From the NCBI GenBank assembly GCA_001466705.2, contig LATX02000045.1, forward strand, positions 1-30,969: a stretch of DNA of 30,969 nucleotides, given 5' to 3'. The notes beneath the pieces were generated by a model. That model was not told the DNA's origin, did no database searches, and saw nothing but the letters and a program-made list of their open reading frames with translations. Made by a program: the position numbers and the translations under genes. The stretch comes from Moniliophthora roreri (Eukaryota; Basidiomycota; Agaricomycetes; Agaricales; Marasmiaceae). Below, piece after piece: positions 1-10,661 of the stretch; position 1 is the first letter of the stretch; each line of letters starts with the position of its first letter.

Positions 1-875
1 TGAACCTGCTCTGCCAGAATCTCCACAATGGCATATATGATTTAAATTAACCCATGAAGATTTGGGTTCGCTATATTGTGACCGAGTGAGTGCTGGAGCC
101 AAAATCGGGTTGTTCACATTGACACTGGGATCAGTGGGAATTCGGTTTTGAGTTGTTGTTGAAGAGATTCACAGCACAAACAGGGTTGAGGACCTATCAT
201 GTTGTTGAAGTAATGTCTAACCAAACACATCTCTCATGTCTGGATCCACGTATTCCCGGGCTTCGAGTATTCGTGGGCCATGTGGTATGAGGGATATGAG
301 GCCAACAGGTACTTGGAGGGTGCCAGTCCATAACAACAACACAGATAGGTAACAAGAAAGAGGCAAAGTCCTCACCAAACTAATGCCGCCGTTGAAGGAA
401 AATTATGTGTTGCGATGATGACAAATACTGGTAAGAAGTTGTTGGACATGGGGGTTTGGTTGCGGATGGTCTCCGGCCAAATGAAAGTGATGAAAAAAAA
501 TTCTTCAGCTTTATATTGGTCGTCGTAGGGTACAAGAGGACAGTAGTTAATGATGTTTCAAAAGCTAGACATAGATATTTAGTGATGGAGAAAGTATTGG
601 AAAAAAAAACTGGGGCGCACCTGAACAAATTTTCCCTTGACGACAACTCCCGCAACGTTGAGGGCATTTGGGGCAATGACAAAGGTCGTGGGGGTGACGA
701 GTCACAGCGGTGGCAGGCAAAAGAACCACAAGGGATGATGAAAATTTTTAAATAGCAGCGATTTCTGAAAATGGGCCAGGAGGGACTTTGGCAGCAGTTG
801 AGTTTGACATGATTGATGGCAGCTAATCAGCTGCATTGGGTGGGAACCAGAGGTGGCAAACTGGGCATAATATTT
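1..875. other. Unassigned sequence left of repeat A
   Basis: I recognise no gene here. Short overlapping open frames exist on both strands between about 380 and 755, but they lack recognisable motifs and overlap antisense to each other, so neither is supported. The stretch has several GT-rich donor-like sites but no convincing exon chain. It ends where similarity to the repeat at 27374 begins. Confidence 0.5.
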
Positions 876-1996
876 CAGCTGTGGATCCGCAGCTGCTGTA
901 AGTGACTACTTTAGCCTCAAACGGTTAATGCTAGCTTTGACCCTGACATTGTAGCATTCCAGTAGTTTCCAGAGATTTCGTCAGCCTTTTGTATGTCAGT
1001 CACCCCGCATCCGAGGACAGGCTCAGGCTTCATCCAACTCACAGGCTTTATCTCAATGCCGACCCATCCTTTGACAGCCTCAGTTGCACTTGACGCTTGA
1101 GAGTATCACATGCTTTCCAGTGATAATCAATGTCTGTGTTGCTGTAGTCTGGTGTCAATACAGTACCTATTAATATTCAGATGTTCCTTTAAGTATATGA
1201 AGTGAACAAGCATCGTACTTATGATGCGTTGGTCCCTTCTTCCGTTCCATTGACGTCCTGATTATATTCATATCAAATAGCATGGACATAAGGTTTGATC
1301 TGACTGCGGCGGACCAAACAAGGTTTTCCTTTAGAACTTGAAGCTGTCTGGATCTTCAGGGTAGGACACGCTCTTAGTGCACTTTGGGACCTAAAGCTCG
1401 GTATACTGCAAAAGCAATAGCCATAACGGAAGGTGAGCACTTCACAGCGGAGCCCAAGGTCATATAAAATGCACAGGCCTGGTCTTCAGTCAACTCACCT
1501 TGCAGCCTTCCCCATTGCATCACTCAGATATACTTACAATCTGCAACATGCACCACCTATGGTGCCCAGGTAAAACGTCATAGTAGAAGGCACAGTCTGG
1601 GTGGTTTCCGCCCTCTGATGAGAATGTTTTCTGCATCAAATCCCTGTACGCGAATATCTACGAAATAGTTTTTCGAATACGCCAGTAATTCAGAAACCTC
1701 CAAGTCACGTTAGCCGTCCTCCCTCAGTACTCAGTACTCAGTCACGGTCACTTTCCTCTTTGGACCGTCCACGTTCTGCCTTCCTTTTCAAGAAAATAAT
1801 AAAAAAAAGTTACACCATCGCACTTGTCTTCAATTGTAACCACGCCCAACCATCCTCCTTTCTATAACCTGCTCTCAATCCAGCCTCAGTCAGCTCATCT
1901 TGTGATCATCCAGCCAAAAAAAATTCCGCCTATTTACGACAACGTCAGTATGATTTTTAGTTGAATGGAGTTGGTGTATTTCGGCCACTGGTACGT
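876..1996 (+). repeat. Dispersed repeat A, copy 1
   Basis: The left ~680 bases match 27374-28045 and the right ~590 bases match 6486-7062. Relative to the copy at 27374, many differences are CpG to TpG/CpA; for example TCGTACGTCAGTCGCC near 27486 reads TTGTATGTCAGTCACC near 988. A short TCAGTAC direct repeat near 1725-1745 is expanded here compared with copy 2. In copy 3 the shared sequence is the upstream region of an intact gene, so this copy looks like a decayed promoter or gene-flank duplicate. It is cut at 1996 by a retrotransposon LTR. Confidence 0.85.
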
Positions 1997-2412
1997 TGTG
2001 GTAGTATTTCATGCATCACAAGAGTACAGACCACACATTCCCTGTTTCACCTTTCTGTTTCCATTTATTATTCACGGTTCATCCATTCATTTCAAACTTA
2101 TATCCAACAAGTTTTGATCCATTAATCCTTTACGTGTCTCGCTTGTGTTTCAATCGACTCTTTACTTACATGTTTCGTCTATTCAGACTTCCAATAACAT
2201 TCAATATTTCATAATTATTTACTGTTTCACTTCATAATGTGTTTCGTTACCTTAGTATTTATATCTGCCATGTACCAAAGCTTAAGTAGGTATCAAATAT
2301 CATATCTCACCCATATACGTGCATTTAAAAGTGTTAAACCTCATCTGAACTGACTCTAAGCTGAATCACTCAGATATTCCTACCTCTATCTCTCTTATCT
2401 ACGTCTACTACA
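1997..2412 (+). mobile_element. Putative 5' LTR of retrotransposon C
   Basis: The segment begins TGTGGTAG and ends CTACTACA, so the ends are short inverted repeats of the TG...CA type. It starts exactly where repeat A copy 1 stops matching copy 2. Copy 2 reads GGTACATCTGC at the same point, which serves as an approximate empty site; the candidate 5-bp target duplication is TACGT at 1992-1996. After one spacer base comes TGGGTTCCGTCCC (from 2414), placed like a tRNA primer-binding site. The gag remnant follows about 220 bases later. No second LTR is visible because the element is cut by later insertions and a gap, so the 3' boundary is inferred. Confidence 0.55.
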
Positions 2413-2633
2413 ATGGGTTCCGTCCCACACCTTCCGAACTCATTCTCGCAGGAACTTACGTTTCCTACTTCAGTGGTGGCCAACATGGGGAAGGTTTAGA
2501 AGACCTTTCCTGATCACTTAACCCTTTTTCTACCACATCCTTGCAACAAATTCACCGTCACCCAACACCATTTTGCTAAATCCTTAATCATCTATCCTAA
2601 TCCAACCACAACTCGTCACATCATCTTTCGATA

Positions 2634-3413
2634 ATGTCCGAAAGCCAAGACAAACCTCCTGAACTGACTGTTAATGTGTTAGCACATCTGATGCCGATTC
2701 CTGGCATGTGAGATGCGCCACACTTTAACGGCAAATTCCCTTCTGACTTCCTTTGACACATTCAACTACATGCTCATGCAGCTAATATCATCAATGACAA
2801 CCTTTTGGTAGACTATATCTATCAATACTCTTTGGATCAAGTCAAAGAGCATATATGATATCTACCTCAGTTCGATTTGGACGTTGAGGAAAGAACATGG
2901 GAAAGCATGAGGAAGATGCTGTTAGCTCTCTATGGTTCTACAGACATTTCGGTACAGATTTCCAAGGAAACCCTTGTTGAATTTTGCTGTAAACATAGTA
3001 CTGCTAGACAATTCAATTCCAAGATGGACGTAGAAACATACTACTGCAAATTCCAGCATATTTCAGCTGTTCTACTTAAGAACGGTGACATTACTATCAA
3101 AAACTCTCATCTCCAATTTGTTAAAGGCATTCTGAAGTCTTTACAGGATTGGTTCTTAAACGAGATTCCAGAAGACAATCGTGTTGTCAGCAATCCTCCC
3201 ACTATTGAGGTCTCATACAAGATTCTACTCTCTCGGTTTGATCGCTGAGGACTCTTTTATGAAGAGAAGGAGTACAATATTGATGTGAACAAATTTGATG
3301 AGAAGGGCAATCAGATCGACCAAAAAAAACACTTCTTCCACATCAGCAACTTCTATGAAATCCTTAAACAAGCAGAAGGTGCAGTCTGTTGAAATTGATA
3401 CATTAACCAAACT
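2634..3413 (+). pseudogene. Decayed Gag of retrotransposon C
   Basis: Starting at an ATG (2634), one frame reads a retrotransposon capsid-like protein. Near residues 20-30 there is a D-A-P-x-F-x-G block of the type that opens fungal Gag core domains, followed by helical sequence and the W-E-S-M-...-L-Y-G-S-T-D block around 2895-2942. The frame is broken by TGA codons at about 2709, 2755, 2847 and 3246, each explicable as CGA to TGA. After about 3246 the continuation is less certain: a second frame holds a K-rich stretch and an I-D-T-L-T-K-L motif resembling the linker after fungal Gag capsid. The reading ends abruptly at 3413, where an LTR-like sequence on the other strand begins. No zinc knuckle or protease remains. 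Assignment to gypsy rather than copia is inference. Confidence 0.65.
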
Positions 3414-4270
3414 TGTCATGTATTCACAATCAGAGGGGGCAGAGTTACTTGAGTATACACAAATATCTAGCTGTCCTTATATACTGTCCAAGGAACATAT
3501 CTACAGAAAAATATAAATAATGTCCGATAATTCAGGAAATGATAAATAAGTGACTGAAATACTAAAAGAGGGAATTTTCAGATGTCACAGAGTCTGGCCA
3601 CTAGGGTATCTGACCATCTCCATGTGGGTATCTATTTCTCCAGGCATTCTGGACTCTATAATTTGTATTTTCTCTTTTCTATGTCGGGTATCTATGAGAG
3701 GATGGCTGTATCTGTCCTGTCTCTTTACAGCATTTCCCTTTCTAGTATCCACACATTGGCAGAGGCCTAGATGCCAAGGTTTCCAAGTTCGGAACATGCT
3801 GTTACTGTTCCTATCTCCTTCGACAATGCACGCTTGGTCTTATTTAGGACTTCTCATGCATTAGATATTCTTCCGCTTCTGTCTGTAGATAGTGGATGTC
3901 CTTCAGAAGTGATTTCCTTCTTTCCGAGATGACTTTGTACCTAGTTAGTTTATCTCGTATTGTTTAGCCACTGGTGCACTCTTTATTAAGAGATCACCTG
4001 TTTTGACTTTAATCCATATATTGACTTCAGCAGATGATTGTTCTGTGATTGTGCCTGTTCTAAGTTATCATTCTGTTTTGATGTCTCCTCTAAGTACCTC
4101 TGTACTGTTTGACTGCAGGTTGCACTTTGCAGATATCATAGAAAAGTAAAATAGAAGTTAAAATCCCATTGATAGCACTTTGAGAGCTTGGTTAACTAGC
4201 CAATGCGTTCATTGGGCCATAGTTAGGTTTCCTACAGGTTTCGGGAGTGATCCGTTTTGGATCTGATACA
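3414..4270 (-). mobile_element. LTR-like sequence, inverted relative to 19590-20459
   Basis: Read on the minus strand this matches 19590-20459 over its whole length with scattered transitions. On that strand it has a TATA-like TATATAAGG about 75 bases before a TACATGACA end, and it opens TGTATCAG, giving TG...CA ends. It could be a complete 857-bp LTR inserted in the gag of element C, or a fragment of the longer solo-LTR-like insertion at 19377-21120. The right end coincides with the n at 4271, so the rest of the element may lie in the gap. Reading frames in this stretch are not convincing genes. Confidence 0.6.
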
Positions 4271-4271
4271 N
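4271..4271. other. Ambiguous base marking a contig join
   Basis: A single n separates the LTR-like sequence from a repeat A copy that begins in mid-repeat (its first base corresponds to 27676). There is no biological continuity across it. Confidence 0.8.
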
Positions 4272-4496
4272 GATGTTCTTTTATATGAAGTGAACAAGCG
4301 TCGTACTTATGATGCGTTGGTCCCTTCTTCCGTTCCGTTGACGTCCTGATTATATCCGTATCAAATAGCACGGACATAAGGTTCGATCCGACTGTGGCGG
4401 ACCAAACAAGGTTTTCCTTTAGAACTTGAAGCTGTCTGGATCTTCAGGGTAGGACACGCTCTTAGTGCACTTCGGGACCTAAAGCTCGGTATACTG

Positions 4497-6483
4497 CATC
4501 TGGAAAATTTACCAGCTGACCTGGCAAGTTATATGGAGTTGGAACCCTATTGAACTTGTTAAGACTGGTTTTTGTAGATTATATTCCTATTGAGCTTAGA
4601 TATATTGGGTTTCTGTAAGCTAGGGTACACTATAATCTGATGTGCTAGGTCTCAGTGCTTCATAACCTCACATATAGCCAGTCTTTTGAGGGTTATGACC
4701 ACCTATAGCCTGACAAAACCAATGTAACCCCAATATAACCACTACAATCCTATGTAACTGGTTCTAAAGGTTGTATTGGGTTACATTGGTTATATCAAGT
4801 TCTAATAGGTTACAATGAGTTCTATAAGGTCACACTATGTTCTCTGAGGTGATAGACTAGGAACACACCCTTTTGCTGCCAGTACAGCACTCAAGTGTGA
4901 AGTTTACTTGTAATAATAATAAATCCTGAATAAATCAGCATATGAACACAATAGAGAGACAGAAATATAGTCAGCAAAGCTATTCTATCATTTATAGACT
5001 CAAAGATATTTTTTTTTGGAGTTCATTTAATTTTTTTACTATCTGAATATGAGGGAACAAGATTTTTTGTGTACTGGAAGTCAAACGAGTGCTTGGATTT
5101 GGGCACACATGATGTGTATCATGTGTGTCAAGACTGGGTCAATCAGAGGTATTTATTTCCGTAAAATTTTGAACTCCGACTTTTCCTTCTTTCTTTCATA
5201 CCACCACCATCTCTCCCTGTCCTCTCCCTCTCACCATCACCCCTTGTCATCGCTGTCATTCTTGCTCTTGTCACTGTCATTCTTGCTCTTGTCACTGTCA
5301 CTTGCTCTTGTTGCTGTCACTGTTGCTCTCATCATCATCACTGTCACTGTCACCCTCTCATCATCATCACCATCACTGTCACCCTCTCGTCATTGCTGCT
5401 GTCAAACTCTCCCTCTCGTTGTCACTGTCACTTCCTCCCTCTCATTGCTGTCACTTCCTCCCTCTCATTGCTGTCACTTCCTCCCTCTCGTTGCCGTCGC
5501 TCTCACCCTCTTGTCACTCGCTGAGGAGCTCAACATTGAGGAACTCTGTAGCCCATGTGTGTAGATCACTCACATCATTCTCATACTTATTTATACTGAC
5601 CTGGCATCTCTAGGTCACCTAATTGTGTTGAACCTTCCCAACTCTCATAGGCTTCAACCCTTATAACTCCAGTGAGGACATGTCCCAATCATTGTATTCC
5701 TCATCTAACCCACACATATAGGCATGAAATTTGGCCCTTCTATGTTCTTGCTGTTCAAATTGTGACAAGTAGGTGAGTTCTGTTGTTGAATTGGCCTGCA
5801 CCTGACTAATTTCTGTTTAATAGTCCATCTTGTATTGCTTCCATCCAAACCACAATGCATCTTAATTCACTGTTCCTCACTTGTACTAGCTTGTACTAGT
5901 AAGTCTTGAGTCTCACTGGTTGCACATGCTTGTCACTGATTTGTTACTCTCAGCCATGTGTCTTGTATGAGTTGGTTATACAGGTATAGCCTACATCATA
6001 TCTATTACCTGATATCTACTGCCTGTATCTATGTAGAGCCTTGAAATATATGTTCTGAATTGTTATTTATTCATAGGATTGATGTGTAGAGGCTACTGGT
6101 GCTCCCTGGGATTTGATATAACTATGACAGCTGTATCTGACCTTTGTTGACCTGATGTGACCCTTTAGAACTTGATATAGCTATGTCAAGCTGAATGAAA
6201 CCATCTGGGACTTGATGTAGCCACTAGAACATAATAAAGCCATTAAAACTTGATATAACCTATGGAACCTGACAAAGCCAATTGAAACCTGGTGCCAACC
6301 TAAGTAACCTACTGTATTGGCTCACACAAGTTCACATTAAGTTTGTGCAGGTTCACATTGAGTCTTACAGGGGTTGCAACCTACCCCCTCTGTGACAATG
6401 ACCACCTGGGACCCATTACATTGGCTTTCATTGGGTGATATCAGGTACCTTAGGGTCAGGTTGCCTGGTAAATTTTCCAGATG
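4497..6483. mobile_element. Non-autonomous TIR element, TG target duplication
   Basis: The ends are perfect 19-bp inverted repeats: CATCTGGAAAATTTACCAG on the left and its complement on the right. The uninterrupted repeat A copies at about 1405 and 27900 read ACTGCAAAAG, while here the sequence is ACTG, element, TGCAAAAG, so the insertion duplicated only TG (4495-4496 and 6484-6485). Both subterminal regions (about 4660-4860 and 6130-6450) are full of short motifs of the type GGTTATA / TATAACC, likely transposase-binding iterons. The centre carries a CT-rich tandem repeat. No transposase is encoded. The TG duplication does not fit Tc1/mariner (TA) or PIF/Harbinger (TWA), and I do not assign a superfamily. 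Confidence 0.85.
5245..5535 (+). repeat. CT-rich minisatellite-like array
   Basis: A run of imperfect short tandem units forms the centre of the TIR element. It includes about three copies of a 23-bp unit CTGTCACTTCCTCCCTCTCATTG around 5425-5493 and two to three copies of a 21-bp unit containing TTGCTCTTGTCACTGTC around 5260-5310, with CATCAT runs between. The long open frame here encodes only low-complexity Ser/Leu/His sequence and is a by-product of the repeat. Confidence 0.8.
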
Positions 6484-7062
6484 TGCAAAAGCAATAGCCA
6501 TGATGGAAGGTCAGCACTTCACAGTGGAGCCCAAGGTCATATGAAATTGACAGGCCTGGTCTTCAGTCAACTCACCTCACAGCCTTCCCCATTGCGTCAC
6601 TCAGATATGCTTACAATCTGCAACACACACTACCTATGGTGCCCAGGTAAAATGTCATAGTAGAAGGCATGGTCTGGGTGGTTTCTGCCCTCTGATGAGA
6701 ACGTTTTCCACATCAAATCCCTGTACATGAATATCTACGAAATAGTTTTTTGAATATGTCAGTAATTCAGAAACCTCCAAGTCACGTTAGCCGTCCTCCC
6801 TCAGTACTCAGTCACAGTCACTTTCCTCTTTGGACTGTCCATGTTCCACCTTTCTTTTCAAGAAAATAAAAAAAAAAGTTACACCATCGCGCTTGTCTTC
6901 AATTGTAACCATGCCCAACCATCCTCCTTTCTATAACCTGCCCTCAATCCAGCCTCAGTCAGCTCATCTTGCGATTATCCAGCCAAAAAAAATTCTGCCT
7001 ATTTATAATGATGTCAGTATGATTTTTAGTTGAATAGAGTTAGTGTATTTTGGCCACTGGTA

Positions 7063-7776
7063 CATCTGCATCATCACAATTTCTCATTCTTTTTCAGTTA
7101 GAGCTAGATTCAACTACCTTTTCAATATTCTACTACCTCCTTTCAGGTAGCTTCTTTCCTGGGCTGTCCCTAGGTGAGTTTGGCCCTGCCCTGACTCCAC
7201 CCATCTGAAATAATCACATCATGAGTAGGGTCTATTGCCTTGGACTGGTGTCTTCAGGTTTTACACTATGTGGTTATACTAAGAAGTGACGAACAGGTTG
7301 ACAAGATTCCAGAGTAAGCAGAATCTGAGGCGCACTTTGCCATTCAAGCTACATTATTCACAGACTATTCATTTGTTGACATTGCTCATGATCTCAACAG
7401 TTGGCGTCATTACTGAACACCAATACTGTTCCTCCCCTGCAATAATACCACTGGATGTGGCAGTGAGCTTCAGCCTTTGATGAGGCACAGGGTGTAGCAT
7501 GATTGCAGCTCGCTAGCCATCTGTGAGTATTTGCAAGGTGAGAAGACACATGGAGTACAACACAGAGGATTGTTATCGGGGCATTGGCTGCTAAACAGCT
7601 AGTGCAACATACTTAGAGGTGCTGAGACTTGGTGTCGGCTACAGGTTTATATGTTTGTGTAAGTAGCTAGTATTTGTAATGTACTTAGGCCTGTGCAAAG
7701 AATGAAACAAGAATACATTTTTCATTGCAACGTTGCTTGAACATGGTGACCTAGCCTTGAAAAGTGAAAAAAGCAT
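7063..7776. other. Unassigned stretch between repeat A and the second TIR element
   Basis: No gene is recognised. It holds donor- and acceptor-like signals (for example GGTGAGT at about 7173) and a short open frame at 7286-7480 without motifs. It joins 18108 if the nested block is removed, but the joined sequence shows nothing recognisable either. Confidence 0.4.
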
Positions 7777-8798
7777 TGCATCTGAAAAAATGGCCAATGG
7801 TCATCCCCCCCTGCTACCCGATACCACCCCCAGCAACTGGCTATAATACACTAAGAAGCATTGTAACCAGTCCCAGGGGTTGTACCAGGGTTGTATTGTT
7901 GATGTGGGGGATGTATAACCCTCTGAAACCCATTGTAAACTACTATAACCTGGCATAACCTGGATATGTCGCTGATATAACCCAGATATATCAGGTTATC
8001 AGAGTCTATAACCAGTTTCGGAGGTTTGTAACTAGTTAGCAGGGTTCATGTTGGATTTTGGTGTTTATGTCTAGTCTCCGAGAGTATACCAAACTACAGG
8101 GTATAGGATTAATATCAGTTATACATATCTAGTTTGACAGTGTTGGAGCAAAACACAGGCTTAACCAAAATATCTGATATAAAAATGTCTATTGCCATTC
8201 TAACAACATACAAGAAAGGTACTAAGTGCGCTGCTCTGAGCTGCAGGACCCTGTCATCCATCCATATGAGACCCAAATCAGCACTAAGAAGGTTCATTAG
8301 CAAGTGAGAACAAGAGAAGTGTATATCAGACTCACAGCATGGAAATACAACTTCAAACATGTTTCAGTACTCCTGAATGCACTATAGTTGAGTATATAAT
8401 CACATAATGAAGTAGAGACACACACCTAGTAAGTGAGTTGAGACATGTGTCAGCACATCCAATCAATAGCATCAGCATCCTACAAGGTGAGTTAGACATG
8501 TTATGAAGAGTGTTATGTGATATGTACTCACTATGCCAGTGAGTATTGACAGTATCAGACACATACAACTAGGATACGGTTGGTCAGTGAGGGAATAGTA
8601 GATAAGGACAAGAACATGACATGAACCTTTGAGACTTGAACCTTGAGACAGAGGTGAAATGGGGCATGCTGCCATTTGTGTAAAGACGTCAAGGCTACTG
8701 ACATGTGTAGGCAGTCAAGGTTGAAACCCACATTCAGGCACAATCCTATTTGCCTGAAAGCTGTCGACTTTTGAATAAGTGAACATTGGAATACATAA

Positions 8799-9222
8799 TG
8801 TTACAGTTACCTTCATTTCCTCATATGCTTCCCCTTCCCCTTGGACTTATTACACTTTCCCAGCTCCCTTTCCCTTTTCACATAACATGCTTCCCTCTTC
8901 ATTGGACTAGTACATTATCCCTGCCCTCTTTTCCTTCTCTATTGTACTTCTATATGCCAATGCCACCACTATTTATTAACAAATACCAACTTCATTGCTA
9001 TATACATATATAGTAGAAACTAGCTTGGTTGTACTTATTTAAGCGCTCAAGCAGAGACAGAATCTCTAGCTTGATCTAGTTAATTCAAATACTTGTGTCT
9101 AAGCAATGACGAGAAACTCTGAACTTCAACAAGCCATTGAATGAACTCAAACTTGAACTTGATACTACTTCAACTCTCTTAGTTGAAGTTAGTAGTGACA
9201 TTGCTGTGCAGGTAACATAACA
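8799..9222 (+). repeat. 5' LTR of chromovirus G1
   Basis: It begins TGTTACAGTTACC and ends GGTAACATAACA, which are near-perfect inverted ends. It matches 16945-17368 base for base in length. A TATA-like TATTTAAG lies near 9038. The sequence directly after the LTR (CAAGGTCAAGCTG) does not start with TGG, so standard 3'-tRNA priming is not evident. Self-priming as in Tf1 is possible but untested. Confidence 0.92.
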
Positions 9223-9302
9223 CAAGGTCAAGCTGATCGATCACCAACCTCTCAAGGTTTAGGCATCACCTACAAGAAACTACAACACCTCTGAAGACAG
9301 AA

Positions 9303-10661
9303 TGGTGGCTCAAACAGGACATCGCCAAAGCGGAAGAGTGGCGGTGTGGATTACAAACCCAATCAATATTGAACCCTGGTGGACAAGCAATCCCACCATT
9401 AACCGGAGCGTCCTGCAGAGAGCTCCTGACACCCTTGCAGTCACCATTGCCAGAGAATCCTCCTCTGGTTGGAACAACCACAGATCAACAAGAAACAAAG
9501 AAAACCTTGACCCTATTATTCACCACCAGTAGATCAGAAGAGAGAGACTCCACTGACAGTACCTCTCAGCATATATTGAAGAAGGAAGACTTGGATATAT
9601 CGATCACCTCCTTTCCATCAGTGGAGGAACAAGACCCATTCAAACAACTTCTTACAGCACTCAAGAACAGCTCCAGATTGAAGAAATCAGCCCAGATTGA
9701 AGAAATGTCTGAAGACAAGAAACTATCAGGAAGCAGACCAAAGGTAGAACCAGAAGCTAAAGAAGCAAGGATAAGCACTGCTGTGCCTGTCCAGGTGATA
9801 GCAGCTGAAAAGGAAGTAAAGACAGCACTACCTCGAATGTTCATGGGGCAGTGAAAGGAAGCCAAGAAATTCCTCAGAGAAGTCCTCCTATACATTGCTC
9901 TCAACCTGAAAACCTTCACAAATGATAGGACAAAGAAGCTCTTTTTGTTATCATACATGACGGATGGACCTGGAGAATTCTGGAAGAATAAGAAGACAGA
10001 TCCTTTGCTAGCACTTGATGCAGAAGCAGAAAAGGTCACATAGGGAGAGTTCATTGAGGACTTCAAAATGTCGTTTGAACCATTGGATACAGCTCTGGAA
10101 GCCCAGATGAAGCTTAGAGACCTGAAGATGAAGGAAAGAGTGGATGAATACATGTACCAATTCACCTACTTAGCCAAACAGACTGGGTATAATGACACAG
10201 CGCAAATTGAAGCTTTCAAATGGAGATTGCCAAGGAGTCTCATGTTGAAGGTTATGACCTGACCTGAGGGAAAACCTGAAACAATAAAGGACTGGATGAA
10301 CACAGCAATCTTGTTCGATGAAAGTTACAAACAGGCAGTAGAGTACAGAAAGGTCTGGGATGAGGAAAATGGAAGGAAACCTCAGTGTGCCTTCTGAAAG
10401 AAGGAAGGGACTGCTGTAAAGAAGATTACAGAACTCGATAAGAAGGAATATATGGCTAAAGGACTCTGTTTCCAATGTGGGAGGGGTGGTCATCGAATTT
10501 GTGATTGCCCAGATGGAGTAAAAGGAAAAGAAGTGAAGAAGGAGGAACTGAAGAAGCTGACGAAGGAAGAAAGGTTTGCAAAAATTCAAGCTCTAGTAAA
10601 TGGACAGACAGATGAAGAAAAAAATCAACTCCTGGATCTCATGGAACAAATGGGTTTTTGA
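9303..10661 (+). pseudogene. Gag of chromovirus G1
   Basis: This is the structural protein that would form the capsid and bind the element RNA. A single frame is open from about 9237 to the TGA at 10659-10661 except for TGA/TAG codons at 9852, 10041, 10260 and 10395, each one transition from a sense codon. No clear in-frame ATG remains at the 5' end, so the start is unknown. The N-terminal third is charged and low in motifs. The capsid-like core lies around 9855-10330 (F-L-R-E..., F-W-K-N-K, L-K-M-K-E-R). A CCHC zinc knuckle C-F-Q-C-x4-H-x4-C is at about 10467-10508, followed by a lysine/glutamate-rich tail. Its stop overlaps the start of the pol frame, with a slippery site directly before it. 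Confidence 0.85.
10652..10658 (+). promoter_or_regulatory. Candidate -1 ribosomal frameshift site GGGTTTT
   Basis: In the gag frame the codons read ATG GGT TTT TGA, so GGGTTTT is a canonical X-XXY-YYZ heptamer immediately before the gag stop. Slipping back one base puts the ribosome exactly into the pol frame, whose open stretch begins at 10658. No downstream pseudoknot was evaluated. Confidence 0.7.

Larger units (their letters stand above)
4272..7062 (+). repeat. Dispersed repeat A, copy 2, split by a TIR element
   Basis: Bases 4272-4496 match 27676-27900 without a difference that I can see, including every CpG. The repeat resumes at 6486 and runs to 7062, matching 1408-1992. In this right-hand part many CpGs are decayed. 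The interruption is the element at 4497-6483. Around 6906-7033 the right part has an open frame ending at a TAG that is shared with copy 1, but its apparent ATG arises from ACG by a CpG transition, so it is not a supported start. Confidence 0.85.

Noticed and set aside
380..755. Overlapping ~100-codon frames on both strands
   Set aside because: They are antisense to each other, have no motif, and lie next to decayed repeats.
3550..3864. An open frame shared with the inverted copy near 20102-20323
   Set aside because: It runs opposite to the TATA-bearing strand of an LTR-like sequence, and similarity between copies is explained by the repeat, not by coding constraint.
5049..5564. A 171-codon open frame in the first TIR element
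   Set aside because: It is Ser/Leu/His low-complexity sequence created by CT-rich tandem repeats, with overlapping open frames in other phases and no homology signal.
6830..7033. A 67-codon frame in repeat A copy 2 conserved with copy 1
   Set aside because: The internal start arises from an ACG to ATG CpG transition and copy 1 has no start there; there are no motifs. An exon cannot be fully excluded.
7063..7080. CATCTGC at the end of repeat A copy 2 as the start of a third TG-type TIR element
   Set aside because: It is flanked by TA rather than TG, lacks the following A-rich stretch, and no matching right end is found.
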